Shown: one piece after another, positions 22,601 through 34,200 of the stretch | Layout of the letters: each line of letters opens with the position of its first letter | Numbering within the stretch: the first letter of the stretch is position 1 | Source of the DNA: Amoebophrya sp. A120 | Taxonomy: Eukaryota > Sar > Dinophyceae > Syndiniales > Amoebophryaceae | Length of the DNA: 64,000 bases | Direction: 5' to 3' | Assembly (NCBI GenBank): GCA_905178155.1 | Contig: CAJINV010000001.1 | Coordinates: 3,091,675 to 3,155,674 of the forward strand | The notes under the pieces: generated by a model | The model's input: the letters and a program-made list of their open reading frames with translations, nothing else | Databases searched by the model: none | Told to the model about the DNA's origin: nothing | Made by a program: the position numbers and the translations under genes

Positions 22601-23861
22601 GTGGCCCTTCAGCATGGCGGCGCGGATCAGGAGCAGGAGAAAGTCGGTGTACACGTCGCGTTCGTGGACCTCGTCGACGATTAGGCAGCCAATGGAGTCC
22701 AGATCCGGCTCGGAGTGAAGACGTCGGAGGACAATCGCCGTGGTGGCGTAGATAAGGCGGGTGTGCTCGCTAAATTCGTTCACGAAACGAATTTGGTAAC
22801 CGACCTGTGGTTGATTGTCGTGGTGGTTGAGATGTTTGTATTTCATTTTCATGGATTTTGATTCACTCTACTATACTGCTTAGCTTGACACACAAATGGC
22901 TTGAAGCAGAATTCTGTCCTATATTGAGATCCTGATTCTCAAATGCAGTTTCACTCTGCAAACATCGACACCAGCATTTTTCATATATCACAATTATAGA
23001 ACTACTTACCTCATCCCCCAGCGTCTGGCCTCGGTCCTTTGCGACGTATTCTGGTAGAGTAATGGCCGCTACTCGCCTTGGCTGTGTACAGACCACCACT
23101 TTGTCGTCAGGAACTAAATTGACCGCGTCGCAAACGAGCTGCGGGATTAGTGTAGATTTACCGCACCCGGTGTCTCCGGAGATCACCGTGACGCGGTTCC
23201 GTCTGATTGCGGAAAGGATCAAATCCTTCTTTTCCCAGGTCGGCATGCGTTTGCTTGCCTCGGAGACCGGCGGCGCGTCGTCCCGCCGCGTCTTCACGCC
23301 CGACCCCGAGCCTCCTGAGAGGTCCTGCTGCCAGCTCCCCGGCTTCTTGAACTGCTGGGGTTTGCCCTGCAGGACCTGGCGCTGCGTCTCCTGGCCGGTG
23401 GACTTCGTTATAGTCGGCGCGGAGGTGTTTGCGTCCGGCTTTTTGAGCATCTGTGGCGCGCCGGCTTTGGGTACCAAAGTGACCGCGCCCAGTTTCGTGG
23501 GCATACTCAAATCCGCGCTGTTTGGCACGACCGGGTTGGCCGCGGCCGTATTGCTCGTGGTCGTGGCCTTGGGTGCGTCTTCGAGTGATCTTTTTAAATC
23601 CTGTAGTATGTCGAGCAATTTCTCCGCCGTGAAAACCACGTCGGGCAGGGCGCAGTTGTTCTTGAAGTCATAGTCGCCTATCCAGGGCGTGCTCAGCGTG
23701 TCCTTGATGTGGGCCGGAGCGCGCTGGGTCAAGTCCCGGAGTTGATTTACCACTTTCTGGGTGTACGCCTCTAACTGCTGGGGAGACGGGACCTTGCCAT
23801 CCGTAATGAGCTTCTGGACCTGCGTGATCACAGAACCAACGTGATTCTTCAGGTTGTCCAT
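19650..23861 (-). CDS. DEAH-box (DEVH) RNA helicase, DHX36/DHX57-like
   Basis: Six exons (23861-23010, 22804-21779, 21604-21125, 20927-20754, 20589-20241, 19981-19650) total 3213 nt, or 1070 residues. Four introns are GT-AG and the last is introner element 5. Motifs in order: I GDTGCGKST, Ia CTQPRRVAA, II DEVH (LIVDEVHERD), III SATLKAD, V LSTNIAEASVTI and VI QRRGRAGRVQEG. A winged-helix/ratchet region (GLGRAVAAIPIAPIQAKML) and a C-terminal OB-like domain (CAVTGGFWPNG, HALLFANVVFVDRV) follow. The family unwinds RNA, or G-quadruplexes, 3' to 5' using NTP. The core carries an unusual Lys/Gly tract (GKGKGKKGKGKGKNKGK) between motifs III and IV. The C-terminal tail is acidic. Confidence 0.92.
19987..20240. 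mobile_element. Introner element 5 (family A) in RNA helicase
   Basis: 254 bp. It starts TGTGCCTGGCAAATATGTC, a drifted terminus, and ends TTTTTGCAATTCATA, with the TGTCTGGGTCTGG core. The 5-bp duplication is CCCGG at 19982-19986 and 20241-20245. Excision restores VVFVDRVTKVVRF. The interior matches the 54090 element in reverse orientation. Confidence 0.88.
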
Positions 23862-24511
23862 CTTTTATTTTGAGGTTCTTGGCACTTTATCAGCGGAGTG
23901 GAGGAGTTGTACTGGGGACTAGGGGACGGGAGGTAGCTTTGTGTTTGTCGGGAGCCTTTATATATTAGGGGTGTACTCCGTTCTACTACACTGTTTTTCG
24001 TACTTACTGCTTCGGTTGCAAGCGGGGGCATTGATGATATTGGAGGAACCAATTCAGGCGTCAAAATCAAGGACGCGCCCTTTTTGTAGCGTGAGTAACA
24101 TACTCAGAAGAGCATCCATCGGTCTTGGGATCGATCCATGAAGCTGAAGCTGAAGCAGTTGCATAGTTGCATGCATCTTGTTGGTCAAGAAGGCGGATCT
24201 TCGTGGATCACAATCCTCTTCTTGATCCATCTGAGTGGACCCTACACGATGCCTGATTCAAAAACTTGGGATCCCGCACATGATCTCCGCTTGCAAAACA
24301 AAAAGTAGGCGTAGGCACGAACTCTTTTTCAGACTAGTGCTTTCTCGGGCGGTGATTTCACCGTCGCATTTTTCAGTAGTCAAGAGTAATTTGGGATTTG
24401 CATTTGGCTGTGTATATCATACATGAAGTTTTTGAATTTCGTTAATTGAAAAACGGGCAGCGCTTTCATCTGTGGTGTATTGGCCGACGTTTCACAAATC
24501 GTACACGAATT
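23862..24511. other. Intergenic, no gene seen
   Basis: Spacer upstream of the helicase. No open frame with recognisable content and no element found. Confidence 0.45.
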
Positions 24512-25267
24512 TCAGTCCCCCAATGCGACCTCGAGCATTTTCAGCCGGCGCTGCAAGGCGACCAATGACTGCTGCAATTGCGCATTCTCCACTTTGGTGT
24601 CCGTTATTTCCTTCTGCGTTAGGGCGTTGTCCTGTTTCAGCTTCTTGTAGTAGTCCTGCAACTCTGCGTCGGCTGTAGAAAAATTGTTTCAAGTTTTGTA
24701 GTTCTGTGTAACCTGCTAAGAATTAGGCTGCAAAAGCTTTACATAACATGGACATGCAGGAATCGAACCAACATCTTACCAAAAGCAAATAAACAAGAAG
24801 CAAGCGTCAGCAAACAGAAACAGCGCATACACGCTAAGTAGTACTTTTCTCATGCGCGGCCTGTATTGTGGCCTTCATTTTGTCGAGCATACCCTGAACC
24901 ACCTCGTCCTGTGCGGGCTCAGCACCGTCGGCCCTGGGTTGAATAAAAGGGTTGATTCTTGCCATAGGGTCGAGAGTGAGAAGGGAGAGCTCGTACCAAG
25001 CATCTGCATTTGCAAAAACAAATGCAAATGTTCTGGTCCGTCGTACAGTAATTCAAAAGAATACTCTAATTATTCGCGGACAAAGAAAAGCAAACCAGCA
25101 AGTAAGTACTTCAGTTCTTCTATCCTTTTCCTGGCCGTCTTTATTTCTCCCTCCACCACCTCCTCTAACTGGAGGATTTGTGATCGCAACCCGCTCGAGG
25201 CTATCTCCAATTCGCCAACGTTGCGAGAGCTTGGCAGCTTGCCACCACCCTCCAACTGAGACTCCAT
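24512..25267 (-). CDS. Small coiled-coil protein, unknown function
   Basis: Three exons (25267-25096, 25003-24845, 24672-24512) total 492 nt, or 163 residues, joined by GT-AG introns (GTTTGC...TGCAG and GTACTA...TACAG). The N-terminal part (LRSQILQLEEVVEGEIKTA) and the C-terminal part (QDYYKKLKQDNALTQKEI, then NAQLQQSLVALQRRLKML) have clear heptad patterning. The middle exon carries the motif ARINPFIQPRADGAEPAQDE, which is not helical. Such an arrangement suits a structural or complex-forming protein, but I do not recognise the family. Exon joins were chosen because they are the only canonical ones keeping one frame. Confidence 0.62.
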
Positions 25268-25882
25268 CGTTTGGGATGCGAACTTATGGTGTCACAAGAC
25301 GTTGCTAGTATTGTGAGAAGACCAAGACATTGACTCGCGTGTAGTACTATTCTGCTTTCCATCTTGATGTTGATCTCCCTCACGCAAAGTTTTATAATCT
25401 TCCTGTGCTGGCACCGCTCATTTGATCATTTTCACTGTAATTTGGACGTCTCTCGTAGATACGTTCCCTGCCTCTGGATCCTCTCAAGAACATGGCTGAG
25501 AATTCCAGTGGTGCGAGAAGCAAAACCTGGTCCGCTGGCTTCTGCCCACTGGACGCCGTGTTGACACGGCTACGAGTCCAGTCGTCGAGGTTGTAAAGTT
25601 AATTGGCAATCTTTGAGTTTTAGAAGCAACAAGTGTTATACAGTGCGGAAAGTTCTTCTTGGTCAATTCTCGCAAGCCGATTTTTTGTACAAAAAGCAAA
25701 CCAACACACTAGGAGAGAAAATGAGCACGAAAGCCGCATCGATCTTTCCAGCGCATAGAGTACGGTACAGTTTTTTGTAGCAAACCAAATTGAAGAAAGC
25801 GGATGAACAACAAGCTTTGTGGCAATAAACAAGAGTGATGATGTACTATCAACAAATCATATATTGGCATGTGCGACAGCTA
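25268..25882. other. Intergenic, no gene seen
   Basis: AT-rich, with short open frames on the minus strand only. Nothing recognised. Confidence 0.45.
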
Positions 25883-27231
25883 TTATTTGCTTCCCACTTT
25901 TTTCACTTTCCCGCCGTTCTTCCAATCCCTGATCGGGAAGATGTGTTGCAGCGAGCCAACTTGCCGTGAAGAATCCGGTGGCGGCCGAAGCTTCGGTTGC
26001 GCTAAAACGTTTATTACAATGAAAAATGCCCCCACCCCCGAACTTGAAAGCATTTGTATTGCAAACCTTTCCAAATGAAACATTCGCCCTCTTGCATGTA
26101 TCAGCATCACAGATTTCCGATCGTGAATAGCAAAAATTTGTATTGCAAAAGAACCCAGCGAGAGCGGTGCTTGTCATGCAAGCGATGCGAAACACGACTA
26201 GAATCTGCATCAGAAAGATTCATACTCTTTTCATGCATGACAAAAAGTTTTCATTTGGAATCTTAGCATCACAAATTTTTGCAACTTTGGGGGTGGGGGG
26301 CACTTTTCACTGTAATAACGTTCTCCATAAATTCCTCGAACTCATCCGGAGGAACCGTCAGATCTGGCATGTATCCTGAGTATAAACGTCCCCACACCAT
26401 AGTGAAGTTGGGATCTCTGCAACACAGATCCAGGAGTTTTGGATGCCACGCATGACAAGTTGCAGCCCGTAGTGTAGTGCAGGTTAGCAAGGACAGCCGC
26501 ATCACAAATCGAGATGCGTATCCTATTTACAGCATTACAAATTCCAAAACACGACTGGAAGTGCCCATCATAGGGATGCGCATCACAAATGTTCTTGTCA
26601 TTGCAAATCTGCATGACAACTCTGGGGTGGGGATGTTTTTACATAGGATAGCATGCTCCGCATGATCTGCAGGCGATGGTCCACGTCAGATATCGCGTGC
26701 GTTACCGTCCTTGACTTACCCTGCATCACACCGAAAAGACCACGAGTGCTCTTCTGTGCGACGACGCACCTGTTGTTTATGGATTGGACGTGCGATGTCA
26801 TACTGAATTTGCTGAAGGAGTTTCAAGTAATATCTTTCTTGAATCAGGATCGCTCGAGTTCTTGAACATTTGGATTGGCGAGTGATGTGTTCGGGTTTAC
26901 GTTTTGCATGATTCCATTCAAATTCAACCGGCTGAAATAAGACAATAAATTACCTCTTCTGCAGCCTATAATATTGCTCTGCCAGCTCGGGCGTTTCTAC
27001 TGTGCAGCGCTTTCTCGATATGTTCCTTAGTCGTGGCGCCCCGGATGGCTTTAATCCGGCCCGGTAAAACGTACCACCGCTCTTCATGCCGTCGTGCAAG
27101 CAGACGACCGGCGCCATGTCTATCGCCCGGACCTGGGCGCTTGCCTCTTTGTTCCGCCACTCTGGGGGTGGACCCAGTGGGGGCTTCGGAAGCTTGAACG
27201 GCTCGAGCTTCGTTCGACCTTCGCGCGTCAT
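25883..27231 (-). CDS. Multi-exon gene of unknown function with two introners
   Basis: Best model: exons at 27231-26953, 26931-26770, 26666-26651, 26366-26318 and 26006-25883, in total 630 nt or 209 residues. The last two joins are introner elements 7 and 6 and are well supported (QIMRSMPDLTVPP, FMENVLAQPKLRP). The intron at 26769-26667 is GT-AG (GTGCGT...CTGCAG). The first join is a problem: the only gap between two good open frames is about 21-22 nt (GTAATTTATTGTCTTATTTC then AG), and only a 21-nt removal keeps frame. The protein is basic and proline-rich at its start (KLPKPPLGPPPEW) with a helical basic middle (IQERYYLKLLQQIQYDI). I do not recognise it. Confidence 0.5.
26012..26317. mobile_element. 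Introner element 6 (family C)
   Basis: 306 bp. It starts TATTACAATGAAAAATGCCC and ends GGCACTTTTCACTGTAATA. The 5-bp duplication is ACGTT at 26007-26011 and 26318-26322. Excision restores FMENVLAQPK. It has exactly the same length as the other family C element at 31756. Confidence 0.9.
26372..26650. mobile_element. Introner element 7 (family B)
   Basis: 279 bp. It starts TATCCTGAGTATAAACGTCC and ends GGATGTTTTTACATAGGATA. The 5-bp duplication is GCATG at 26367-26371 and 26651-26655. Excision restores QIMRSMPDLTV. It lies only 50 bp from element 6, leaving a tiny coding exon between two introners. Confidence 0.88.
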
Positions 27232-28205
27232 CTTTATTTCCTCTTGCAATTTAGGTCAACGAAAATTCTTCAGGCACCTGCTACAGTAACGATCCTTGTC
27301 TTCCTTCTACGAAAGATGTAAAAGAATCTAGGTTGTAGCTCGCGTTCAACATACACTAAGTGTAAGCCCTGAGTTTGGAAGTGTTCGTATCGGGAGGACG
27401 TCGACCGTCCTTTACAACTATTTTTGTACTACACACTATGTAGTATCTCCGTTGGGGCCTGACGATATGAAAATTATGTAGAGTGATCGGATACGGCAAG
27501 ATCCCACCCTGCCCCCCACCCTCTCGCCCAGGTACGACTGCATGCTGGCCCTGCTTCCCTAGTACGAAAACGAATTGTAAGTCCGAGAGCTATGCGGGCG
27601 ACTTCTGTCCCATTTCATGTTGAACGAGTGTTGTCGCACGATCGTACGCTTTTTGTGGAATTATATCGTCCACGTAATTGTTTTCTCTGCAGCTATTGCT
27701 ACAAAATTAACATGAAAAACTCACCGAAATTTCAAAGCTGTGGCCAGGGCACGGTCGCGGAACCAAAGTGAACGAACACGTAGTCAGGACGAAATTAGTA
27801 ATAGGCTCAGTCTCGCTTTGATGATGGGAAGTTTCTTTTTTAATACTTGTTGGAAGCACTGCATCCTGCACATAAAGAAAGTCCGTGTAGTTGACATTCT
27901 ACTGCATGTTGAGCAGTGTTCAGCCGGTGCTTCTTGCACTAGCTGTATCATCCAGAATAAACACTGAATTTTTAAAAGCGAATATCACTCTTCTCCAAGA
28001 TCTCAAGCGTCTTGTTGAAAGGAAGATTTTCGACCTATCTTTCTATCATACACACGTGACCACGATGTGACGATCTATCTTACACCGAACGCAAAAGTCG
28101 TCCCAAAAAACGAATAAAAGCGAGCAGTTTGACTGCGGTGCGGCGTTGCAGAGCTGCGTCAATTCAAGGAGGACGATGAAGAACATCAAAAACCCTTACA
28201 ACTAC
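27232..28205. other. Intergenic, no gene seen
   Basis: No supported gene. A C-rich patch (cccaccctgccccccaccc) lies near 27505. No element boundaries found. Confidence 0.45.
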
Positions 28206-30304
28206 TCAATTCGGTAAGTCGTTGTCACCGACCGAGCTCGCCAAGTCCGCGACGATGTTCTTCTGATGGGCCTCCAAAGTCCCACCCCCGATTTCCAACA
28301 GCTTCGCGTCCCGCCACAACCGCTCCACCACGTACTCGCCGACGTAGCCGTAGCCCCCGTGCACCTGGATCGCCCGGTCGCACACCCGGGTAGCCATCTT
28401 GGTAGCGACTAATTTGATCGCGTCCGAGTCGATCCGCTGACCCGCTTTGTCCAGGTCGGTGGACTGGGCCACGTTGTACAACAGCGAACGCGAGGCCATC
28501 CACTCGGCGTAGGAGGTGGCAATGTGGCTGTGTTGAGGATTTTTGAAGAAACGTTTATGTTGTGCATCAGCATCGTTTTTGTGTTTTCATATTCACGTGC
28601 GATCGAGGACGCATGATTTTTCGCAACTGCGATTTCGTACAGCTAGAGCTATCCCCGAACGCGGAAAGACGATATTCAATCTCATGTCTAAGTTTATACT
28701 CTTGCATCTGTCCGAAGCTGTCGATCGGCTTGCCAAACGCTATCCTTTCCCGTGCGTGCTTCCGCATAGCGTCAATGGCTCGGCGCGCGATGCCGCAGCT
28801 CATCGCGGCCAAAACGATCCTTTCGATCTCCAGATTTCGCATCATGGGCACCATGCCGCCGTGCAGGTCGCCGACCAGGTTTTCCTTGGGGACTTTGCAG
28901 TTGTCAAAGACTAGCTCAGCCGTGTTGGACGCCCGCATGCCGCACTTGTCTTTGATCTTCTGACCGAGGGAAAACCCTTCAAAATTCTTCTCCACGAGAA
29001 ACAGCGAAATCGATTTCCTGGCTTCTTTCGCGTCCGATATCCCCGCTGTCTCCGCCGTGTTGGCGTACACGAGGAAGACATCCCCAAGCTCGTCATCGGT
29101 TTTACACCCGTTCGTAATCCACATTTTGTTGCCGGAGAGCAAGTAGTGGTCCCCCTTGTCGATCGCTTTGGTCTTCAACCCGAGGACGTCGGTCCCGGCA
29201 CCGGGCTCGGACATACCTGATTGTTTTTGTATTCCAGTTTGTTCCATGCGCATGCCCAAACTCAGAAACCTTAGCCCTATCAACGTGGATATGGATGACA
29301 CGAAAATACAGCAGTAGAGCCGTGACGCCTATTATTCGTCCCCTCAATGGTCAAAAAATACTATACCCATGCCGCCGATCCACTCCCCGGAGATGGTTTT
29401 CGGCAGGTATTTTTGTTTCTGCAGCTCGTTTCCGTTGTGATACAGATTGTGGACGAACAGGAGACTGTGCGCTAAGTAGCTGAGGCAAAACGCCGGGTCG
29501 CTGTAGGAGAGCTCTTCGTGGATAATGCAGGCCGCTACCGCGTCGAACCCTGCCCCGCCGTACTTTTCCGACACCATCGGGCCTAATAAGCCGAGCTCGC
29601 TGCCGAGTCGCTGGAAATATGCACTGCAAAAAATGTATCCTATCGTACTCGTATAAATGCATTACAAACTTTCTTCCTCAGCATGAGAAATGAAATCTGT
29701 AATGCGGATTTGACTTTAATGCATGATTGCAATACGAGTACGATACTTTTGCAGTGCATAGGAAAAGCTCGAAGTTGAACTTTTCCGCGCGGTTGAAGTC
29801 CAACGCCTGGGGTTCGACCTCGTTCTTCGCGAATTCGCGGACGATTTGCCGAAGTTGTTCGTGCTCGTCAGTTGGGGTAAAGAGGTTAAAGGGGGGGATA
29901 GCGTCTTCCTCTTGTGCTAAGGTTGATACTGACGGGACTGAAGAATTGTCCACTGGGGCAGGATCATGCCGCTGATCTGGTGCACCAGCTGGGTAGTTGT
30001 CGATTGCTGGCTTCTGTGCAGCTGCTGCTGCAGCCGTGGAGAAGTTGTGCTGTTGGTCGCCTGTTCGTTTTGTAGTCGAACTGAAAAAGCGTGAGGATGA
30101 TGAACTAGATCCTGAACTTGACGTCCTTGCGCACAGAAACTTCTGCGAAAGCCGTGGTTGCTCTTTGGCCCCGTTCACGTTTAATAGCAAGGGAGCCGTG
30201 CTTGAACTAGCGGTCGGCTGACCGTTGAACGAAGTAGCCGCGGCGCGAGTGAGTGCTCGCTGGTGCTGTTTCGCTGCAACGGAGAGTCTTGAGGCCATTT
30301 TCAA
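28206..30304 (-). CDS. Isovaleryl-CoA dehydrogenase-like acyl-CoA dehydrogenase
   Basis: Four exons plus one introner break (30304-29761, 29612-29367, 29216-28700, 28527-28206) total 1629 nt, or 542 residues. The first 140 residues are Ser/Ala/Gln/Arg-rich and suit a long mitochondrial targeting region. The core follows the family: LLGPMVSEKYGGAGFD, AHSLLFVHNLYHNG, KYLPKTISGEWIGGMGMSEPGAGTD, WITNG, ASNTAELVFDNCKVP, IERIVLAAMSCGIARRA (the glutamate here matches the internal catalytic base of isovaleryl-CoA dehydrogenase) and QVHGGYGYVGEY. The enzyme oxidises isovaleryl-CoA in leucine breakdown, passing electrons to ETF. The introner break restores FELFQRLGSELGLL. A related short-chain specificity cannot be excluded. 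Confidence 0.88.
29618..29760. mobile_element. Introner element 8 (family F) in acyl-CoA dehydrogenase
   Basis: 143 bp, the shortest found. It starts TATGCACTGCAAAAAATG and ends CGATACTTTTGCAGTGCATA. The 5-bp duplication is GGAAA at 29613-29617 and 29761-29765. Excision restores NFELFQRLGSE. Confidence 0.9.
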
Positions 30305-31292
30305 AGAAACGGATCGGTTGTTCAGACGATTCTAGCAGAAAAAAAAACGAAGTTTCGCTTGTTTAGAAACGATATTCAGACAATGACTCAGACGATCCAA
30401 TTAGTCCAGCACGCACATTTCATCGTGCTGAGACGTTCAGGAGGCGAAGGAATGGTGCTGTGGGCTCCAAAGTGATGAAAACATTATATGATACATGGCT
30501 TCAATGTTTCGGTGGGATGTCTGATGTGCGGGGAGATTCTATCATCTTGTATTCATCGTGGGGAAGCTGCTAGTATGTAGCTCAAGCACCATGTTGATGT
30601 ATACCAGTTAACAAGGAACGCTCCTCTCTTAGAATTCTTTACAAACCTTACACATGATCTCACTCCCGTGTTCGTGGTGCCCTCATTTGACGATCACGAA
30701 CACCCACCTGCATCAGTGCCTTCTCATCCGAAGAAGCAAAATCGTCTCGTTGGCACTGGAATCTAGACTGCTGAAAATCTTCATCAGATTTGTAAGTACT
30801 GTCCATGCAAATTAAGCTTTGCTTGAGGTTTCAAGTAGCCAAAAAGCGAGCGCCACGCCGAGTCTCTGAAGATATAATCAAGCAAATCGATGCGCCAGAA
30901 GGGTGCAATAAAGTAGTCATTCATTTTACGTAGCCTATGTCGCTATTGTAGTGTACAGTTTCTGCAAATACGGTTTATTGTTTGTAGGGCTTTACTTCCG
31001 GTACTGTTTCTTGTATGTGCGTTTTGAGTAATCATGAATTGTGAGGCGGGAAGACAGAGTCCACTGTTTTCATCGGAGCGCCATTATCTTCAGAAGTGTA
31101 TATTTATCTGTCGTGCCGCTGTTCCTGTTTTTGAACTTCTCCGATACAAGAAGAACTCTTCGAATCTGATGACTCCCAGTCCTATAGTGCGGGCGCGATA
31201 CATTTTGGAAAATAGTCGTAGTCCGCGACGATAACTTCGTACTGGCAGTGCAGTTAGTGGCGCAACCCACACTCAAACAAATACGTCACTTA
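30305..31292. other. Intergenic, no gene seen
   Basis: About 1 kb without a recognisable gene or element on either strand. Confidence 0.45.
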
Positions 31293-34200
31293 TCAAACTC
31301 GCTTTTTCGCTTCGGTTTCACCAACTACCTGCTCACAGTCCTTGACTTTCTTCGTTTCGTAGTCCAGTTCGTACACGCCAAATTGCTTTTTCAAGTCCAA
31401 AAACTCCTTCGGGTGAATGATCCAGTGTTCGTAAAAGTCCAACAGGTCGGTAAACGGGTCGGTGAGGATTTTCAAAAACCATTCCCATCCGCGCACCCAC
31501 CCAAACTCGTGCACGATGTCGGCGAAATGGGGCACGATCGTGAACAGACCCGACAACACCACAAATTGCTCGTCCGACAAGCTGCAGAACTGAAACTCCG
31601 TCGGATTCTGCTCCAGAATTCGGTAGTTTTTCCTCGCTTCCTCCAATCCGCCCCAGTACCCCAACCGCTCCATCATGAAGGGCAGGAAACTGACGCGGTA
31701 GAGCCACACAAAATTTCGCCACGTGCCCAGAGTGGTGTTGATGGACACGAGGATGTATTACAATGAAAAATGCCCCCTCCCAATATCAAAACGGAAATCT
31801 GTGATGCAGATTTGTGGTCACAAATCAGCTTTGTGATGCTAGAAGGGAAGAGATGCGGATTGTAGTGCTGGCTGGCGCAGGGACGCCTTGCGTCTTCAGC
31901 ATGACAGGAAGCAACTGGCAACGGGAAATAGCATGACAAATTGCTCCAAACGATGAAGCAACTGCGCCTCTTGGCCTTCTAGCAATAACGATTTGTGTAC
32001 TCAAATACAGCAACACAAATTTCGTTTTTGATATGGGGAGGGGGGATTTTTCCTTTTGATAGGATGCTTTTCAGGTACACAAACACGTAGATTGCCGCGG
32101 CAATTCCGACCGCGGCGGCCTTCTTCGACCCGTCCTTGTGCCCGAACTTGAGTTTTTCGTAGTTGCGGTCCTGCTTTTCGTAAAAGAAGTGCCCCGCCTG
32201 CCGGAGGACGTGGGTGATGAGAAAGACGAGGAAGCCCTCCTTGTACCAACCAAAATAGCCAATGTAGGTGTAGGCAAAGAGGATCATGAAGACACTGGAC
32301 CAGAAATGCGTAAACTTGTTGACCGGATGGTTATGGGATACCTGGATATGGGAAAGGTGAAATTCGTTCGTGGATCACGCTTCTCGTTTTTCTTTTTTAG
32401 AGTAATGTAAAAATGCTTGGTGAGTGCATCTGAAATTTGACAAAGTGAAGAAGCACAAGCTGTGTAAAAAATCGGAATACCTCAATGTCAATCCGCTTAT
32501 CTTCCATGATTTGGTCGTAGCAGATTCTTAAGTAACTGAACAAAAACTTCTTCGCCAGCAGGAAAAACTGCATCTTTTTCTTCTCGACGAAAAATCCTCG
32601 CTCCTTCATTTGCCTCCCCGCGGTGACAAACGCGGTCAGCAACTGCTTCCTCTCCCCGTCGTGTTTCGCGGTGGTCCAGTCGAGCAAGAGGTTAAACTTT
32701 CCGGTGCTTTGGTTGGTCACAAACACGTTGTTGGCGATCAGGTGCTGCACAAACATCGAGTTGTACAGCGAATCGCACTTAAAATCGAGTGTGAACGTGT
32801 TCGCGAAGTTCCGGAGTTTTAGCGGAATTTTCTCCTTTTCAAAAGCCGCGTTCACTTCCTTGGTGAAAAGATCAAATTTGCCGTTCGCCGTCCGCAGTTC
32901 CGCCGTGGAGATGGTTTCCACCAGTGCGGGTCTGGGGGAATCTTCCTCGATGCCTAGGGAATTTCTGATGTTGTCCTCGATTTTCTGCTTTTTTGCGCCC
33001 ATGATATCTTCGTCAGACGAAGCCGTGGTAGAGGCGGGGGAGTCTCCGTTTGATGTTGAGGAGGTATTAGATCTGGACGGACTTCCTGCACTACTACTTG
33101 TTCCGATCGGAAGTTTCTTCAGCTGCTCTGGGGTCACGAATTTTTCCAGAAACACGTTGGACGACACGATGCCCATCGGGTACGCGGAGAGCGTTCCGAC
33201 GACCTTGTTGATATGAAAGTGTCAGAATCGAAATTGACAAAATCGAAAAATTTGTGATGCACGAAATGCATGACGCGAAGTACGTGTGTTGCAGAGCAGG
33301 CAAGTGAGCCCGATTGTAAGCCTGTTTTGGGTTATAGCTCGAGCTGCTAAAGCAGCATGAGAGAATCAGCCTTCTTTGCCTAAACAGCATTACAAACTGG
33401 ATTTAAGCACCACCAGAATTTGTCATGCGCCACTTAGAAACTGGGCGCGAACTGGAATCCATTTTATGCATGGCAAATCATTTCGATTTTGTCAATTTCG
33501 ATTCTGACACTTCCATAGTTGATCTTCAACAGGTAGTCAGGATCGTAGTTCATCGCAAAAGCCTTCTTCCCGCAGATCACCGACAACGGCAAGCCGGCGG
33601 CCACGCCCTTGCCCAGAATGATCTGGTCCGGGTCCAGAGGCTGATTGGTTTTGCTGCGGAAGTACTGGAAGGAAAACAGCTCCGGAGTGCGGAAGGCGAA
33701 GTAAATGTCGTCCAGGATAAACGCCATTGGCGTCAGGTACTTGGTACTGTAGTTTTTTGTGATGTTGAAAGCTATAAGCTAAGTACTTACTTACAGCTCT
33801 GTCAGTTATGCTTCATCACTGATTAATTCATCACTCCTTTTCATCTGAGTCGCATTCCCACAAACACTCTCCCACGTGCACTTCCAGGTCGTTGGTCGGA
33901 AAAAAGTTTACTCTAGCGAAGAAAAGCATTTTTCGAAAGACCTGCCTATACCAGTATTTGCACTTCTCGTTTAGCGCATGTAGCCAGTCCGCGTATTCTT
34001 GCCTGGTTGGCAGCGTCCTGGACCGCTTTCCCATGGTCATTTTTTCTCCAGGCGGTGACATGGCGTTGGGTCCCGTGAAAAACATCATCGGGTTCACGAT
34101 GACACCGGCAATCAGGTAGTGGTACTCTTCGAGAAAGAGCAACGTCTCCTCGTCCAGCTCTTTCAAGTAGATCATCTTGTGGTTCTCCCCGAGAGCGCTC

